Source of the DNA: Peribacillus faecalis | GTDB taxonomy: Bacteria > Bacillota > Bacilli > Bacillales > DSM-1321 | Length of the DNA stretch: 64,000 nt | NCBI RefSeq assembly: GCF_014712675.1 | Contig: NZ_JACXSI010000008.1 | Coordinates: forward strand, 1 to 64,000 | Direction: 5' to 3' | Shown: positions 47,706 through 56,463 of the stretch, piece by piece | How the letters are laid out: every line of letters starts with the position of its first letter | How positions within the stretch are numbered: the first letter of the stretch is position 1 | Position numbers and translations under genes: made by a program | The notes under the pieces: model-generated | Databases searched by the model: none | Seen by the model: only the letters and a program-made list of their open reading frames with translations | Told to the model about the DNA's origin: nothing

Positions 47706-49433
47706 ATGGCTTGGAAAGTGAAAGCAAACAATTGGCAGCAATCGGCTGTTTTAGAAAAAGAATTAAAAGAACAGTTAGAACAACATGCAACAGATGAAAA
47801 AGTATTAGAGGACATGTTTTACCGCAATTTGGAATTCGGTACAGCAGGTATGCGTGGTGAAATTGGTCCCGGTACGAATCGAATGAACATTTATACAGTG
47901 CGTAAAGCAGCAGAAGGATTGGCGCACTATATGAATGAGCAAGGTCAAGCAGTGAAGGAACGTGGTGTGGCGATTGCTTATGATAGCCGCCATAAGTCAG
48001 CAGAATTTGCCCTGGAAGTTGCTAAGACGCTTGGGAACCACGGTATACGTTCGTATTTGTTCGATGAATTGCGCCCGACTCCCGAATTATCGTTTGCTGT
48101 CCGCTATTTAGAAGCATTTGCAGGTGTTATGATTACAGCTAGTCATAATCCTTCAATTTACAATGGCTTTAAACTATATGGAGAAGACGGAAGTCAAATC
48201 ACACCGGATGCAGCGGAGCAAATTATCCACAATATTAATCAAATAGATGATGAACTTCAAATCCCGGTAATGGAAGAAGAACTTTTAATTCAACAAGGTC
48301 TGTTGATTTACGTTGGGGAAACAATTGATGAAGCATACTTGTCTCAATTGCAAAATATTTCACTACAAAACAAAAAAATGGAAGATATCAAAATTGTATA
48401 TTCTCCTCTTCATGGTACCGGCAACAAGTTAGTGCAAGAAGGTCTAAAGAGACTTGGATTCGAAAATGTAACAGTGGTACAAGAGCAGGAACTGCCTGAT
48501 CCGGATTTTTCAACTGTGAAATCGCCGAATCCTGAAGAACATGATGCGTTTAAATTGGCAATCTCCTACGGTGAGAAGATGGATGCGGATTTATTATTGG
48601 CGACAGATCCCGATGCTGATCGACTGGGTGTAGCTGTGAGAAATAAAGAAGGTAATTACACAATTCTAACTGGTAACCAAATCGGTGCTATCCTTATTCA
48701 TTATTTAATCAAACAGAAGAAAGAACAAGGAACATTAGCTGAAAACAGTATGGTGTTAAAATCAATCGTAACATCTGAAATGGGTGTCGAGATTGCAAAG
48801 TCATTTGGTGTATACGCAGAGGATACGTTGACGGGCTTTAAATATATTGCTGAAAAAATTGAAGAGTGCTGCCAAAAGCAAGAAAATGAATTTTTATTTG
48901 GCTATGAAGAAAGCTATGGTTTCTTAATTCGTGATTTTGTTCGTGATAAAGATGCTATCCAAGCAGCGGTGATGGTGGCTGAAGTGACAGCATTTTATAA
49001 AGAAAAGGGAATGTCGTTATATGATGGCTTACTTTCTTTATATGACCAATTTGGTTACTTCCAAGAGTCAATTAAATCGTTAACGCTTAAAGGGAAAGAA
49101 GGGGCAGCGTTAATTGAAGCTATGATGAATGAATTCCGTCAGCAAGTTCCAACAGAAATAGCTGGTGTGAAGGTTGTTGCAGTTGAAGATTATCAATCTG
49201 GTGAACGCTGCGACTTGATCGCTAAGGAAAAAACGAAGCTTGTATTGCCTAAATCAAATGTATTGAAATTTTATTGTGAGAACGGGTCATGGTTCTGCCT
49301 AAGACCTTCAGGTACAGAGCCGAAGATGAAGTTTTATTTCGCTGTGTGTGGAGAATCACAGGCAGACAGTCAGCAACTGCTGCAAGAATTAGAAACAGAT
49401 GTCATGCAACGAGTTAATGAGCTTGTTAAGTAA
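47706..49433 (+). CDS. pgcA: Alpha-phosphoglucomutase
   Basis: A 575-residue alpha-D-phosphohexomutase converting glucose-6-phosphate to glucose-1-phosphate, the substrate of GalU. The active-site serine is in TASHNPSIYNGFKLYG, the metal loop is ATDPDADRLG, the sugar loop is GYEESYG and the phosphate loop is RPSGTEPKMKFY. AATAGGGGTG precedes the ATG. It has the length of the Firmicute PgcA type. Its place between two EPS loci fits precursor supply for both. Confidence 0.96.
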   Translation: MAWKVKANNWQQSAVLEKELKEQLEQHATDEKVLEDMFYRNLEFGTAGMRGEIGPGTNRMNIYTVRKAAEGLAHYMNEQGQAVKERGVAIAYDSRHKSAEFALEVAKTLGNHGIRSYLFDELRPTPELSFAVRYLEAFAGVMITASHNPSIYNGFKLYGEDGSQITPDAAEQIIHNINQIDDELQIPVMEEELLIQQGLLIYVGETIDEAYLSQLQNISLQNKKMEDIKIVYSPLHGTGNKLVQEGLKRLGFENVTVVQEQELPDPDFSTVKSPNPEEHDAFKLAISYGEKMDADLLLATDPDADRLGVAVRNKEGNYTILTGNQIGAILIHYLIKQKKEQGTLAENSMVLKSIVTSEMGVEIAKSFGVYAEDTLTGFKYIAEKIEECCQKQENEFLFGYEESYGFLIRDFVRDKDAIQAAVMVAEVTAFYKEKGMSLYDGLLSLYDQFGYFQESIKSLTLKGKEGAALIEAMMNEFRQQVPTEIAGVKVVAVEDYQSGERCDLIAKEKTKLVLPKSNVLKFYCENGSWFCLRPSGTEPKMKFYFAVCGESQADSQQLLQELETDVMQRVNELVK

Positions 49434-49450
49434 CAACTTTACTATCTCCT

Positions 49451-49500
49451 GATATTGAGGTCTCTCTTATGTTTTTTACACGGGAGACCTCAATATCGGG
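49451..49500 (+). terminator. Long hairpin after pgcA
   Basis: CCTGATATTGAGGTCTC pairs with GGAGACCTCAATATCGGG over 17 bp around an 18-base loop. There is no T-run on the 3' side. It probably ends or stabilises the pgcA transcript, but could also be a relic of a mobile element end. Confidence 0.5.
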
Positions 49501-49517
49501 ATTAATATAGAAGTCGA

Positions 49518-49533
49518 GGGAAAGCGCTTTCTT
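49518..49533 (+). promoter_or_regulatory. cre-like site (CcpA operator)
   Basis: GGAAAGCGCTTTCT matches the catabolite-response consensus TGWAANCGNTNWCA at the palindromic core (AAAGCGCTTT). It lies ahead of a 30-codon ORF and remnant sequence, so whether it still controls anything is unclear. Confidence 0.45.
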
Positions 49534-49573
49534 AAATGTGTTTAAGCAATAGACTAAAAAAGGATAATTCATT

Positions 49574-49666
49574 ATGTCAGTCAAAACAAATACAGAATTA
49601 GAGAAGCTGAAGAAAAAATTAGATAAGAGCATCGGCATGCAAGCAAATAAAAGCACTGAAAAATAA
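49574..49666 (+). CDS. Very small ORF, possibly a gene remnant
   Basis: Thirty codons, reading MSVKTNTELEKLKKKLDKSI and then GMQANKSTEK, with AAAAAAGGA about 10 bases upstream. It is charged and helical. It may be the surviving N-terminus of a larger gene behind the cre-like site; nothing recognisable follows it up to about 49840. Confidence 0.3.
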   Translation: MSVKTNTELEKLKKKLDKSIGMQANKSTEK

Positions 49667-49839
49667 CAACCAATCCAACAATAATGTCCCTTGAATCAAA
49701 TAGTCGCGGATCATGCATTGATGAATTGTACTGTCCGCTGAATATGTCAAAAGTCCTCCACGTTCCCCTGTCTACCGAAAAAGGTTATTGAGATTAGTAT
49801 CAGGAACTTTTTAAACAAACCGTTTGCTTTAATAATTAT

Positions 49840-50160
49840 GCATATGTTCTTTGCTTGGCAATGCCGTCTTCTGTGACAACGATAATTCAGTGTGTATCGT
49901 AATTATCATATCTGTTGATTGTAATCGTTCCAGAAGTTCCAACATAAAAAATCTGGTATCAGTGAACAAATCGTTGTTTTGCTGGCACCTGATGGATCGA
50001 CAAAAGTGATTGTTTCCCCTGCATGTGAAATTTTTCGCTGCCCTTACATTTTTTACGGTCTTCAATATTGGGATCCTGATTAAGCAACTCCGTAAATCGT
50101 GTGAAGCCCACCATACCCTTCGAATACAACTCCATTAGTGCGCTAATTAATTCAAGAGTT
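49840..50160 (-). pseudogene. Remnant of an ABC exporter (MsbA/multidrug type)
   Basis: On the minus strand, ELISALMELYSKGMVGFTRF and TELLNQDPNIEDRKK match the linker between the membrane and ATPase domains of ABC exporters. After a frameshift, GETITFVDPSGASKTTICSL is a decayed Walker A region. A stop follows at 49906, and a third frame continues IIVVTEDGIAKQRTY. Most of the gene is missing. The decay suggests that this interval between the two EPS loci has lost genes. Confidence 0.65.
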
Positions 50161-50319
50161 TGCTATACATTTGATTCCAAGCCTCGTTCATTTTAAATTC
50201 TCCTAAAAATAAATTCATAAATATTGTATATAAAATGACAGATAAGGTTTTTATTGTGCACTTTTTGTCTATATAGTAATAAGGCTTATTCCTTAAGGAA
50301 AGAAAGTGAGTGATTACAA

Positions 50320-50589
50320 ATGGAAACTAAACAGTCTTCTCATCTGTCTAAAAGTGAAGAAGCATATGAATCGGCAAAAAAAGTATCAGCTATTTCCAAG
50401 GCGATTGGATATATCGGAATTCTTTTTGGTGTAGTCTCTTTATTTTACTTTCCATATGTTCTAGGAGGAATTGGTATCATATTAGGCTTTATTGCTATGA
50501 AACTAGGTGAAATTACTCTTAGTTCTTGGGCGATTGGGGTTTGTGCATTATCTATCATTCTTTCTGTTTTTGTTGTGCCTTATATTTAA
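50320..50589 (+). CDS. Small membrane protein, paralogue of YqfX
   Basis: An 89-residue protein with a charged N-terminus (METKQSSHLSKSEEAYESAK) and two membrane helices joined by LGFIAMKLGEITLSSWAIGV. The helix region matches the protein at 32281 (GFFAQRIGEIAIGAWAIG). AAGAAAGTGAGTG lies upstream. It is followed by a terminator and then the second EPS operon, the same relative position as the first paralogue. Function unknown. Confidence 0.8.
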   Translation: METKQSSHLSKSEEAYESAKKVSAISKAIGYIGILFGVVSLFYFPYVLGGIGIILGFIAMKLGEITLSSWAIGVCALSIILSVFVVPYI

Positions 50590-50608
50590 TTAATTCAATT
50601 AGCTAATG

Positions 50609-50645
50609 TAAGGCATTCCAATAAAGAGTAAAATGGAATGCTTTC
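50609..50645 (+). terminator. Terminator after the YqfX paralogue
   Basis: AAGGCATTCCA and TGGAATGCTTT form an 11-bp stem with a T-containing tail. Confidence 0.75.
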
Positions 50646-50789
50646 TATTGCCTTTTGATTTAACTCTAAAGTGTAGAAGATAGTAACATAAGTGCCATTG
50701 TGTTTTCTCTAATTATTCACAAAAATTAACTATAGTTAGTATATTAAGAAAATAGTTGAAAGGTAAATATGTTCGCTAGAGGTGATTAG

Positions 50790-52115
50790 ATGGGGGAAGA
50801 AGTTAGTATTCAGGAGATATTTCATATTCTAAAAAAAAGAAGCTTACTCATTTTATCTCTGACAGCGATTACGATGATTATAGTAGGCATTATCAGTTAT
50901 TTTGTTATTACACCTACATATGAAGCAACTTCGCAAATTCTTGTTAATCAATCGGGCAATGAAAATAATCTTTATGATTCTAACGAAGTAGAAACGAATG
51001 TGCAACTCATTAAAACTTATAGAATTATGATTAAAAGCTCAACTGTTTTAGAAAAAGTGAAAGATGAACTTAACTTAGATTATTCAATTGATGATTTAAA
51101 TAACATAATCACTGTATCAAGTGAAGACGATACGCAAATAATGAGCATCACAGTAGAGGATAAGAGTATTAAATCAGCTGTTAGGATTGCAAATAAAACA
51201 GCTGAGGTATTTCAAAAGGAAATTGCCGATATCATGAATATCAATAATGTAACGATTATTACAGAAGCGAAAGTTAAGGGACATGAGACTCCTGTTAAAC
51301 CTAATCGTGTATTGAACTTAGCGATTGCAATGGTTGTCGGTTTAACGGTGGGCGTTGGTTTAGCCTTTTTATTGGCTTTCCTTGATCATACGCTGAAAAC
51401 AGAAAAGGATATCGAGACACGTTTAAATCTGCCGGTGATAGGTGTAATTAGTAAACTTAGCAAAAGAACACCCGAACCACAAAAGTTAATTATCAATAAT
51501 GAACAAACTACATTTACTGAGCAATATAGAACGATGCGGACTAATATTGAATATGCTGAAATTAAACATGAATTAAAATCAATTATGGTTACTTCAGTTA
51601 ATCCGGGAGAGGGGAAATCAATAACAGCAGCGAATTTAGCTACTGCCTTTGCACAAGAAGGTCGTAAGGTATTGTTATTAGACGCTGATTTGCGGGGACC
51701 AAATGTTCATAACTTATTTAAAGCAGATAATCTTAGAGGATTATCCACTATACTTAGTGGAAAAGCAACTCTTGACCAAGTAGTTACAAAGACAAAAGTT
51801 GATAATCTATCAATATTGACTAGCGGTCCTGCATCACCTGACCCAACTAAAATACTAGTATCCAAAGATATGGGGAGTCTTCTTGAGATATTAAATCAGC
51901 AGTTTGACTTAGTCATTCTGGATGTACCATCGATCTTAGCTGTATCTGATGCGCAAATTCTTGCTAAATTTTGCGATGCAGCTACTATAGTTGTTTCAAG
52001 TGGAGAGACAGAAATCGAACAAGCACAAAAAGCTAAAAAAATATTAGAAAAGACAAGTACAAAATTATTGGGTGTAATCCTAAATAAGAAAAAATCTAGT
52101 GATAATGACTATTAA
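50790..52115 (+). CDS. Fused chain length modulator and tyrosine kinase (EpsA-EpsB fusion)
   Basis: A 441-residue single chain joining a Wzz domain (membrane helices about 19-40 and 174-196) to a BY-kinase domain, a layout usual for Wzc of Proteobacteria but split in most Firmicutes, including locus 1. The kinase has Walker A (SVNPGEGKSIT, about 268-278) and Walker A' (LLLDADLRGP). Walker B reads LVILDVPSI instead of the usual DTPPV. The protein stops right after NDY, where EpsB of locus 1 continues with four more Tyr; the next codons are TAA TAT. The tyrosine cluster is therefore reduced to one residue. Confidence 0.92.
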   Translation: MGEEVSIQEIFHILKKRSLLILSLTAITMIIVGIISYFVITPTYEATSQILVNQSGNENNLYDSNEVETNVQLIKTYRIMIKSSTVLEKVKDELNLDYSIDDLNNIITVSSEDDTQIMSITVEDKSIKSAVRIANKTAEVFQKEIADIMNINNVTIITEAKVKGHETPVKPNRVLNLAIAMVVGLTVGVGLAFLLAFLDHTLKTEKDIETRLNLPVIGVISKLSKRTPEPQKLIINNEQTTFTEQYRTMRTNIEYAEIKHELKSIMVTSVNPGEGKSITAANLATAFAQEGRKVLLLDADLRGPNVHNLFKADNLRGLSTILSGKATLDQVVTKTKVDNLSILTSGPASPDPTKILVSKDMGSLLEILNQQFDLVILDVPSILAVSDAQILAKFCDAATIVVSSGETEIEQAQKAKKILEKTSTKLLGVILNKKKSSDNDY

Positions 52116-52170
52116 TATAAAAAATACTTTGTTTGATGCTTTTAGAGAATATAAAAATTTAACCGAAATG

Positions 52171-52296
52171 AAGTGGAGAGGCTTCCTATCCGTTATCAAT
52201 GGAGGCACTCGGCCATGTTGTGGGATATTCTGCGAAAGATATCCTTAGACGCATTCGTTGTCAAGAATGTGGTGTGAGGGCGGGTTAGATGCCCAT
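52171..52296 (+). ncRNA. EAR element (eps-associated RNA), copy 2
   Basis: Shares with the copy at 36273 the block GGAGAGGCTTCCTATCCGTT plus ATCAATGGAGGCACTCGG, a hairpin at the same place with different but complementary arms (GGATATTCTGCGAAAGATATCC), then TTAGACGC, GTTGTCAAG and GGCGGGTTAGATGCCC. The arm changes keep base pairing, which supports a conserved RNA structure. It lies between the kinase gene and epsC, exactly as in the B. subtilis eps operon. Confidence 0.85.
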
Positions 52297-52304
52297 TTTA
52301 ATTT

Positions 52305-52360
52305 AAATAACTAATGAAAAAGCAGGAAATTATTTTGCTTTTTCATTAGTTATTTATTTT
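52305..52360 (+). terminator. Strong terminator between EAR copy 2 and epsC
   Basis: AAATAACTAATGAAAAAGCA and TGCTTTTTCATTAGTTATTT form a perfect 20-bp stem followed by a T-rich run. It repeats the EAR-terminator order of locus 1. Confidence 0.8.
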
Positions 52361-52393
52361 TATAGGTTATTTTAAGGAAGAAGGGGATTGCTA

Positions 52394-54193
52394 ATGACAA
52401 TCAAAAAACGTATTTGTATATTAAATATTATTGATGCACTGATTGTAGTGACCTCGGTTTTTTTAGGATATGGACTGGTATTTGAAAGCAGATCCGTAAT
52501 GGGAACTAGCGAAATAACGTTTTCAGTAGTTGGTTTATTGATCAGCTATTTTTTGTGTGCTTCTTATTTTAATCTTTATAAAAAGGCATGGGAGTATGCT
52601 AGTATCAGTGAATTAATTGCTATTTTTAAAACAGTAACTATATCGTGTATAGTAACAATAATTTTACAGTACATTATTTTGAGCTACATATATATACGGG
52701 TTTTTATCGTCGTGTGGATGATTCATCTGTTGCTTTTAGGTGCTTCCCGTTTATGCTGGCGTCTATATAGTAATTATAAAATAGCGGACAATAAATCAGT
52801 TAAGAGAACATTAGTAGTTGGTGCAGGTTCTGCTGGAGTTATGATTGTACACCACTTATTGAATCACACGGATAGTGGATTACATCCAGTAGCATTTATT
52901 GATGATGATTTGAATAAGCAAAAACTACAAGTGTTGGGCATTCCTGTTTTGGGAACTACAAAAGATATCGTTAAGGTAGCAGAGTCCAATGCTATTAACC
53001 ATATCGTCATTGCCATTCCCTCCTTACGTAACAAGCAAAAGTTACAGAGTATTATTGGTGAATGCAAGAAAACAAGTGCAAAGACACAAATAATACCTAA
53101 AATTGAAGACATTATGCTCGGTAAACTTTCATTTAGCGCATTGAAAGATGTGAACATTGATGACTTATTGGGAAGAGATCCGGTCGAATTAGATCTTAAT
53201 TCAATACGTGAAGATATTACTGGTAAAGTGGTTCTAGTATCCGGGGCAGGTGGATCTATCGGATCAGAAATTTGTCGCCAAGTTTGCCGATTCAATCCAA
53301 AGAAAATTCTTCTTTTAGGTCATGGGGAAAATAGTATCTATCACATTGATATGGAATTACGAGATAAGTACGTGAACGAAATTGAGATTGTTCCTATTAT
53401 AGCCGAAATACAAGATAGAGAACTATTATGTGAATTGATGAACAAATATAAACCTGACATCGTCTATCATGCTGCGGCCCATAAGCATGTGCCGTTGATG
53501 GAATATAATCCGAAAGAAGCTGTAAAAAATAATATTCTTGGAACCAAAAATATCGCAGAGGTAGCATCACAATATGGGGTGAAGAACTTTGTCATGATAT
53601 CTACAGACAAAGCAGTTAGACCTACGAATGTGATGGGAGCAACAAAAAGGTTTGCGGAAATGATCATTCAAAATTTAGCTGAAGAAAGTGCTACAAAATT
53701 TGTAGTGGTACGGTTCGGAAACGTACTCGGAAGTAGGGGCAGTGTTGTTCCTTTATTTGAAAAACAAATTGCTGCAGGAGGTCCAGTGACAGTCACTGAT
53801 CCGAGAATGACAAGGTATTTTATGACCATTCCTGAAGCAGCACGATTAGTTATTGAAGCTGGCTCACTTGCTAAGGGTGGAGAGGTATTTGTACTTGATA
53901 TGGGCAAGCCAGTCAAAATAGCTGATTTAGCTAAAAATATGATTTCTTTATCAGGTTATACAGAAGAAGAAATAGGCATTGATTATATAGGTATGCGACC
54001 TGGAGAAAAGTTATATGAGGAATTATTAAGTCGAGATGAAATACAAACAGAGCAAATTTATCCGAAAATTCATATCGGTAAGGCGAACCCGATGAAGAAA
54101 CAGGAATTGTATCAACTTATCGATCAATTCAAAATGATGGATAGTAAGCAATTGAAAGATACACTCTTGAAAGTTTCCAATAGCAGATTTTAG
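52394..54193 (+). CDS. epsC: UDP-sugar 4,6-dehydratase EpsC (PglF/CapD-like)
   Basis: A 599-residue membrane-bound nucleoside-diphosphate-sugar dehydratase, the length of B. subtilis EpsC. Four N-terminal helices (1-110) are followed by a CoA-binding-like domain (VVGAGSAGVMIVHHLL) and the SDR domain with GAGGSIGSEI, STDKAVRPTNVMGATKR and FGNVLGSRGSV. The family removes water from UDP-GlcNAc to give a 4-keto-6-deoxy sugar. The ATG at 52394 follows GAAGAAGGGG. It feeds the aminotransferase at 55349. Confidence 0.95.
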   Translation: MTIKKRICILNIIDALIVVTSVFLGYGLVFESRSVMGTSEITFSVVGLLISYFLCASYFNLYKKAWEYASISELIAIFKTVTISCIVTIILQYIILSYIYIRVFIVVWMIHLLLLGASRLCWRLYSNYKIADNKSVKRTLVVGAGSAGVMIVHHLLNHTDSGLHPVAFIDDDLNKQKLQVLGIPVLGTTKDIVKVAESNAINHIVIAIPSLRNKQKLQSIIGECKKTSAKTQIIPKIEDIMLGKLSFSALKDVNIDDLLGRDPVELDLNSIREDITGKVVLVSGAGGSIGSEICRQVCRFNPKKILLLGHGENSIYHIDMELRDKYVNEIEIVPIIAEIQDRELLCELMNKYKPDIVYHAAAHKHVPLMEYNPKEAVKNNILGTKNIAEVASQYGVKNFVMISTDKAVRPTNVMGATKRFAEMIIQNLAEESATKFVVVRFGNVLGSRGSVVPLFEKQIAAGGPVTVTDPRMTRYFMTIPEAARLVIEAGSLAKGGEVFVLDMGKPVKIADLAKNMISLSGYTEEEIGIDYIGMRPGEKLYEELLSRDEIQTEQIYPKIHIGKANPMKKQELYQLIDQFKMMDSKQLKDTLLKVSNSRF

Positions 54194-54234
54194 GTTTTGT
54201 AATCCTTTTTAAAAATTAGCTCTGTTATCGTTCG

Positions 54235-54349
54235 TTGTTGATTTGGACGGAAAATGTTAATTGTAGCGGAGGGAATGGTGACTCTTGCTCAGACGAAGCG
54301 GGCAGGACTTGCCCCACGGAAAGCGTCTCCCCGTAGCGGAAATCAACAA
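54235..54349 (+). repeat. REP-like intergenic palindrome
   Basis: Inverted ends TTGTTGATTT (54235) and AAATCAACAA (54340) enclose GC-rich sequence with GTAGCGGAGGGAAT, GGTGACTC, CCACGGAAAGCGTCTCC and CCGTAGCGGAAATC. It resembles a repeat scattered in many Bacillus genomes, in a shortened form. It interrupts EPS operon 2 between epsC and galU. Confidence 0.6.
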
Positions 54350-54397
54350 TATCGTTTAACACAGCCTAAAGATTAAAAAAAGATTGGGGAGCTGGCT

Positions 54398-55309
54398 ATG
54401 AAAAAAGTAAAAAAAGCAATTATACCAGCAGCTGGTTTAGGTACAAGATTTCTTCCTGCAACAAAGGCCATGCCTAAGGAAATGCTTCCTATTGTTGATA
54501 AACCAACCATTCAATACATTGTAGAGGAAGCGATTGCTTCAGGTATAGAGGACATCATCATTGTAACAGGGAAAGGGAAAAGAGCAATTGAAGACCACTT
54601 CGATCATGCCTTTGAACTTGAAAATACGTTATTAGAAAAACATAAACTAGACTTATTAGAAAAAGTGAACGACTCAGCAAATGTTGAGATTTGTTATATT
54701 CGACAAAAGGAACCAAAAGGTCTCGGGCATGCTGTCTGGTGTGCTAGAAAATTTATTGGTGATGAACCTTTTGCTGTATTACTGGGCGATGATATTGTAG
54801 AAGCGCAAACACCATGCTTAAAACAATTGATAGATGTTCATGACCAGACATTTTCTTCTGTTATTGGGGTGCAAGCAGTACCAGATTCTGAAACGCACCG
54901 ATATGGCATTATCGATCCTATTAAGCAAACTGGAAGATTATATGAAGTAAGTGACTTTATCGAGAAACCAGAACAAGGAACGGCTCCATCGAATTTAGGT
55001 ATTATCGGACGTTATATATTAACACCAGAAATCTTTATGTTTCTTGAAAAACAAGAAACAGGTGCAGGAGGAGAAATCCAATTAACTGATGCCATTCAGA
55101 AGTTGAATAAGATTCAGCGCGTATTTGCTTACGAATTCGATGGGAAACGGTATGATGTCGGTGAAAAATTAGGATTTATTGAAACAACAATTGAATTTGC
55201 GTTGAATAAGCCGGAATTAAAAAAAGACTTGATGGATTTTATGGAAGAGCAACTAGAGAAAGAAAAAACAGGTAAAGAAGACATTGGAAAGGGAAAGTTA
55301 ATTAATTAG
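54398..55309 (+). CDS. galU: UTP-glucose-1-phosphate uridylyltransferase (second copy)
   Basis: A 303-residue enzyme with the same signatures as the copy at 36488 ([32 protein letters not shown]). Differences are concentrated in the middle and in a charged C-terminal tail of about ten extra residues ([14 protein letters not shown]). GATTGGGGAGCTGG precedes the ATG. It gives UDP-glucose for ugd in this locus. Confidence 0.95.
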   Translation: MKKVKKAIIPAAGLGTRFLPATKAMPKEMLPIVDKPTIQYIVEEAIASGIEDIIIVTGKGKRAIEDHFDHAFELENTLLEKHKLDLLEKVNDSANVEICYIRQKEPKGLGHAVWCARKFIGDEPFAVLLGDDIVEAQTPCLKQLIDVHDQTFSSVIGVQAVPDSETHRYGIIDPIKQTGRLYEVSDFIEKPEQGTAPSNLGIIGRYILTPEIFMFLEKQETGAGGEIQLTDAIQKLNKIQRVFAYEFDGKRYDVGEKLGFIETTIEFALNKPELKKDLMDFMEEQLEKEKTGKEDIGKGKLIN

Positions 55310-55348
55310 TAGTTTTTTTAAGATATTTCCTTAGGAGGTGTATGAGGT

Positions 55349-56458
55349 GTGACTGATAGAATCTATCTTTCATCGCCCCATATGAGCGATGATGGTTATG
55401 AGATGCAATATATACAAGAAGCGTTTGATACAAATTGGATTGCCCCTCTTGGAGAAAATGTAGATGAATTTGAAAACGAATTTGCTGTTAAAGTTGGTTC
55501 TAAAGCTGCAGTAGCATTATCGTCTGGCACAGCAGCTATTCATATGGCTCTTAAAGCAGCGGGAGTGGGAGAAGGAGATATTGTCTTTTGTCAGACACTT
55601 ACTTTTGCAGCTTCAGCCAATCCAATTATTTATCAAAATGCAATACCTGTGTTTATTGATAGTGATGAGCGAACATGGAATATGTGTCCAAAGGCACTTG
55701 AAGAAGCGTTTGAGAAATACCCGGAAGTAAAAGCAGTCATCGTCGTACACCTTTATGGATTATCTGCTGATATGGATCGAATAGTCGCACTTTGCCATAA
55801 ATATAATGCTACTTTGATTGAAGATGCTGCGGAAGGCCTCGGTTCGTTTTATAAAGGGAAACAATTAGGTACCATAGGTGATTATGGTATCTTTTCTTTT
55901 AATGGAAATAAGATTATTACTACTTCTGGCGGAGGCATGCTTGTCTCTGATCACGAGGAGAGAATTGCAAAGGTTAGATTTTGGTCTGCGCAAAGTAAAG
56001 ATCCGGCAAGATATTATCAGCATAGTGAGCTAGGGTTTAATTATCGAATGAGCAATATCTTGGCGGGAATCGGAAGAGGCCAGCTTAAAGTGCTAAATCA
56101 AAGAATGAGTAAGAAGAAATATATCTTTGAATTTTATAGACATGAACTTGGGCGGCTAAATGGTGTGGATTTTATGCCGGTTAATGAATGGAATGAACCG
56201 AATTTTTGGTTGAGCTGCATGACATTAAGTGGAGAAGTAAGGCCGCTGGATGTTATGGAAGCTCTTGAGAAGGAAAATATTGAATCGAGACCAATCTGGA
56301 AGCCGATGCATTTGGAGCCGTTTTTCGAGAAATATGACTATATAGGAACAGATGTAGCAGAGCGATTATTTGAGAATGGTATATGTTTGCCGAGTGATAC
56401 GAAGATGACTGATGAGGATTTGAATAGAATTGTAAAAATTATTAAGAAATTGCGGTGA
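55349..56458 (+). CDS. epsN: DegT/DnrJ/EryC1 aminotransferase (EpsN-like)
   Basis: A 369-residue PLP-dependent sugar aminotransferase, converting the 4-keto sugar from EpsC to a UDP-4-amino-4,6-dideoxy sugar. SSGTAAIHMAL, IEDAAEGLGS and the PLP lysine in FNGNKIITTSGGG are present. It starts at GTG 55349, 9 bases after AGGAGGTG. With epsC and the next gene it forms the EpsC/N/L (PglF/E/C) set, but no acetyltransferase gene (EpsM/PglD) lies in the window. Confidence 0.92.
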   Translation: MTDRIYLSSPHMSDDGYEMQYIQEAFDTNWIAPLGENVDEFENEFAVKVGSKAAVALSSGTAAIHMALKAAGVGEGDIVFCQTLTFAASANPIIYQNAIPVFIDSDERTWNMCPKALEEAFEKYPEVKAVIVVHLYGLSADMDRIVALCHKYNATLIEDAAEGLGSFYKGKQLGTIGDYGIFSFNGNKIITTSGGGMLVSDHEERIAKVRFWSAQSKDPARYYQHSELGFNYRMSNILAGIGRGQLKVLNQRMSKKKYIFEFYRHELGRLNGVDFMPVNEWNEPNFWLSCMTLSGEVRPLDVMEALEKENIESRPIWKPMHLEPFFEKYDYIGTDVAERLFENGICLPSDTKMTDEDLNRIVKIIKKLR

Positions 56459-56463
56459 TACTA

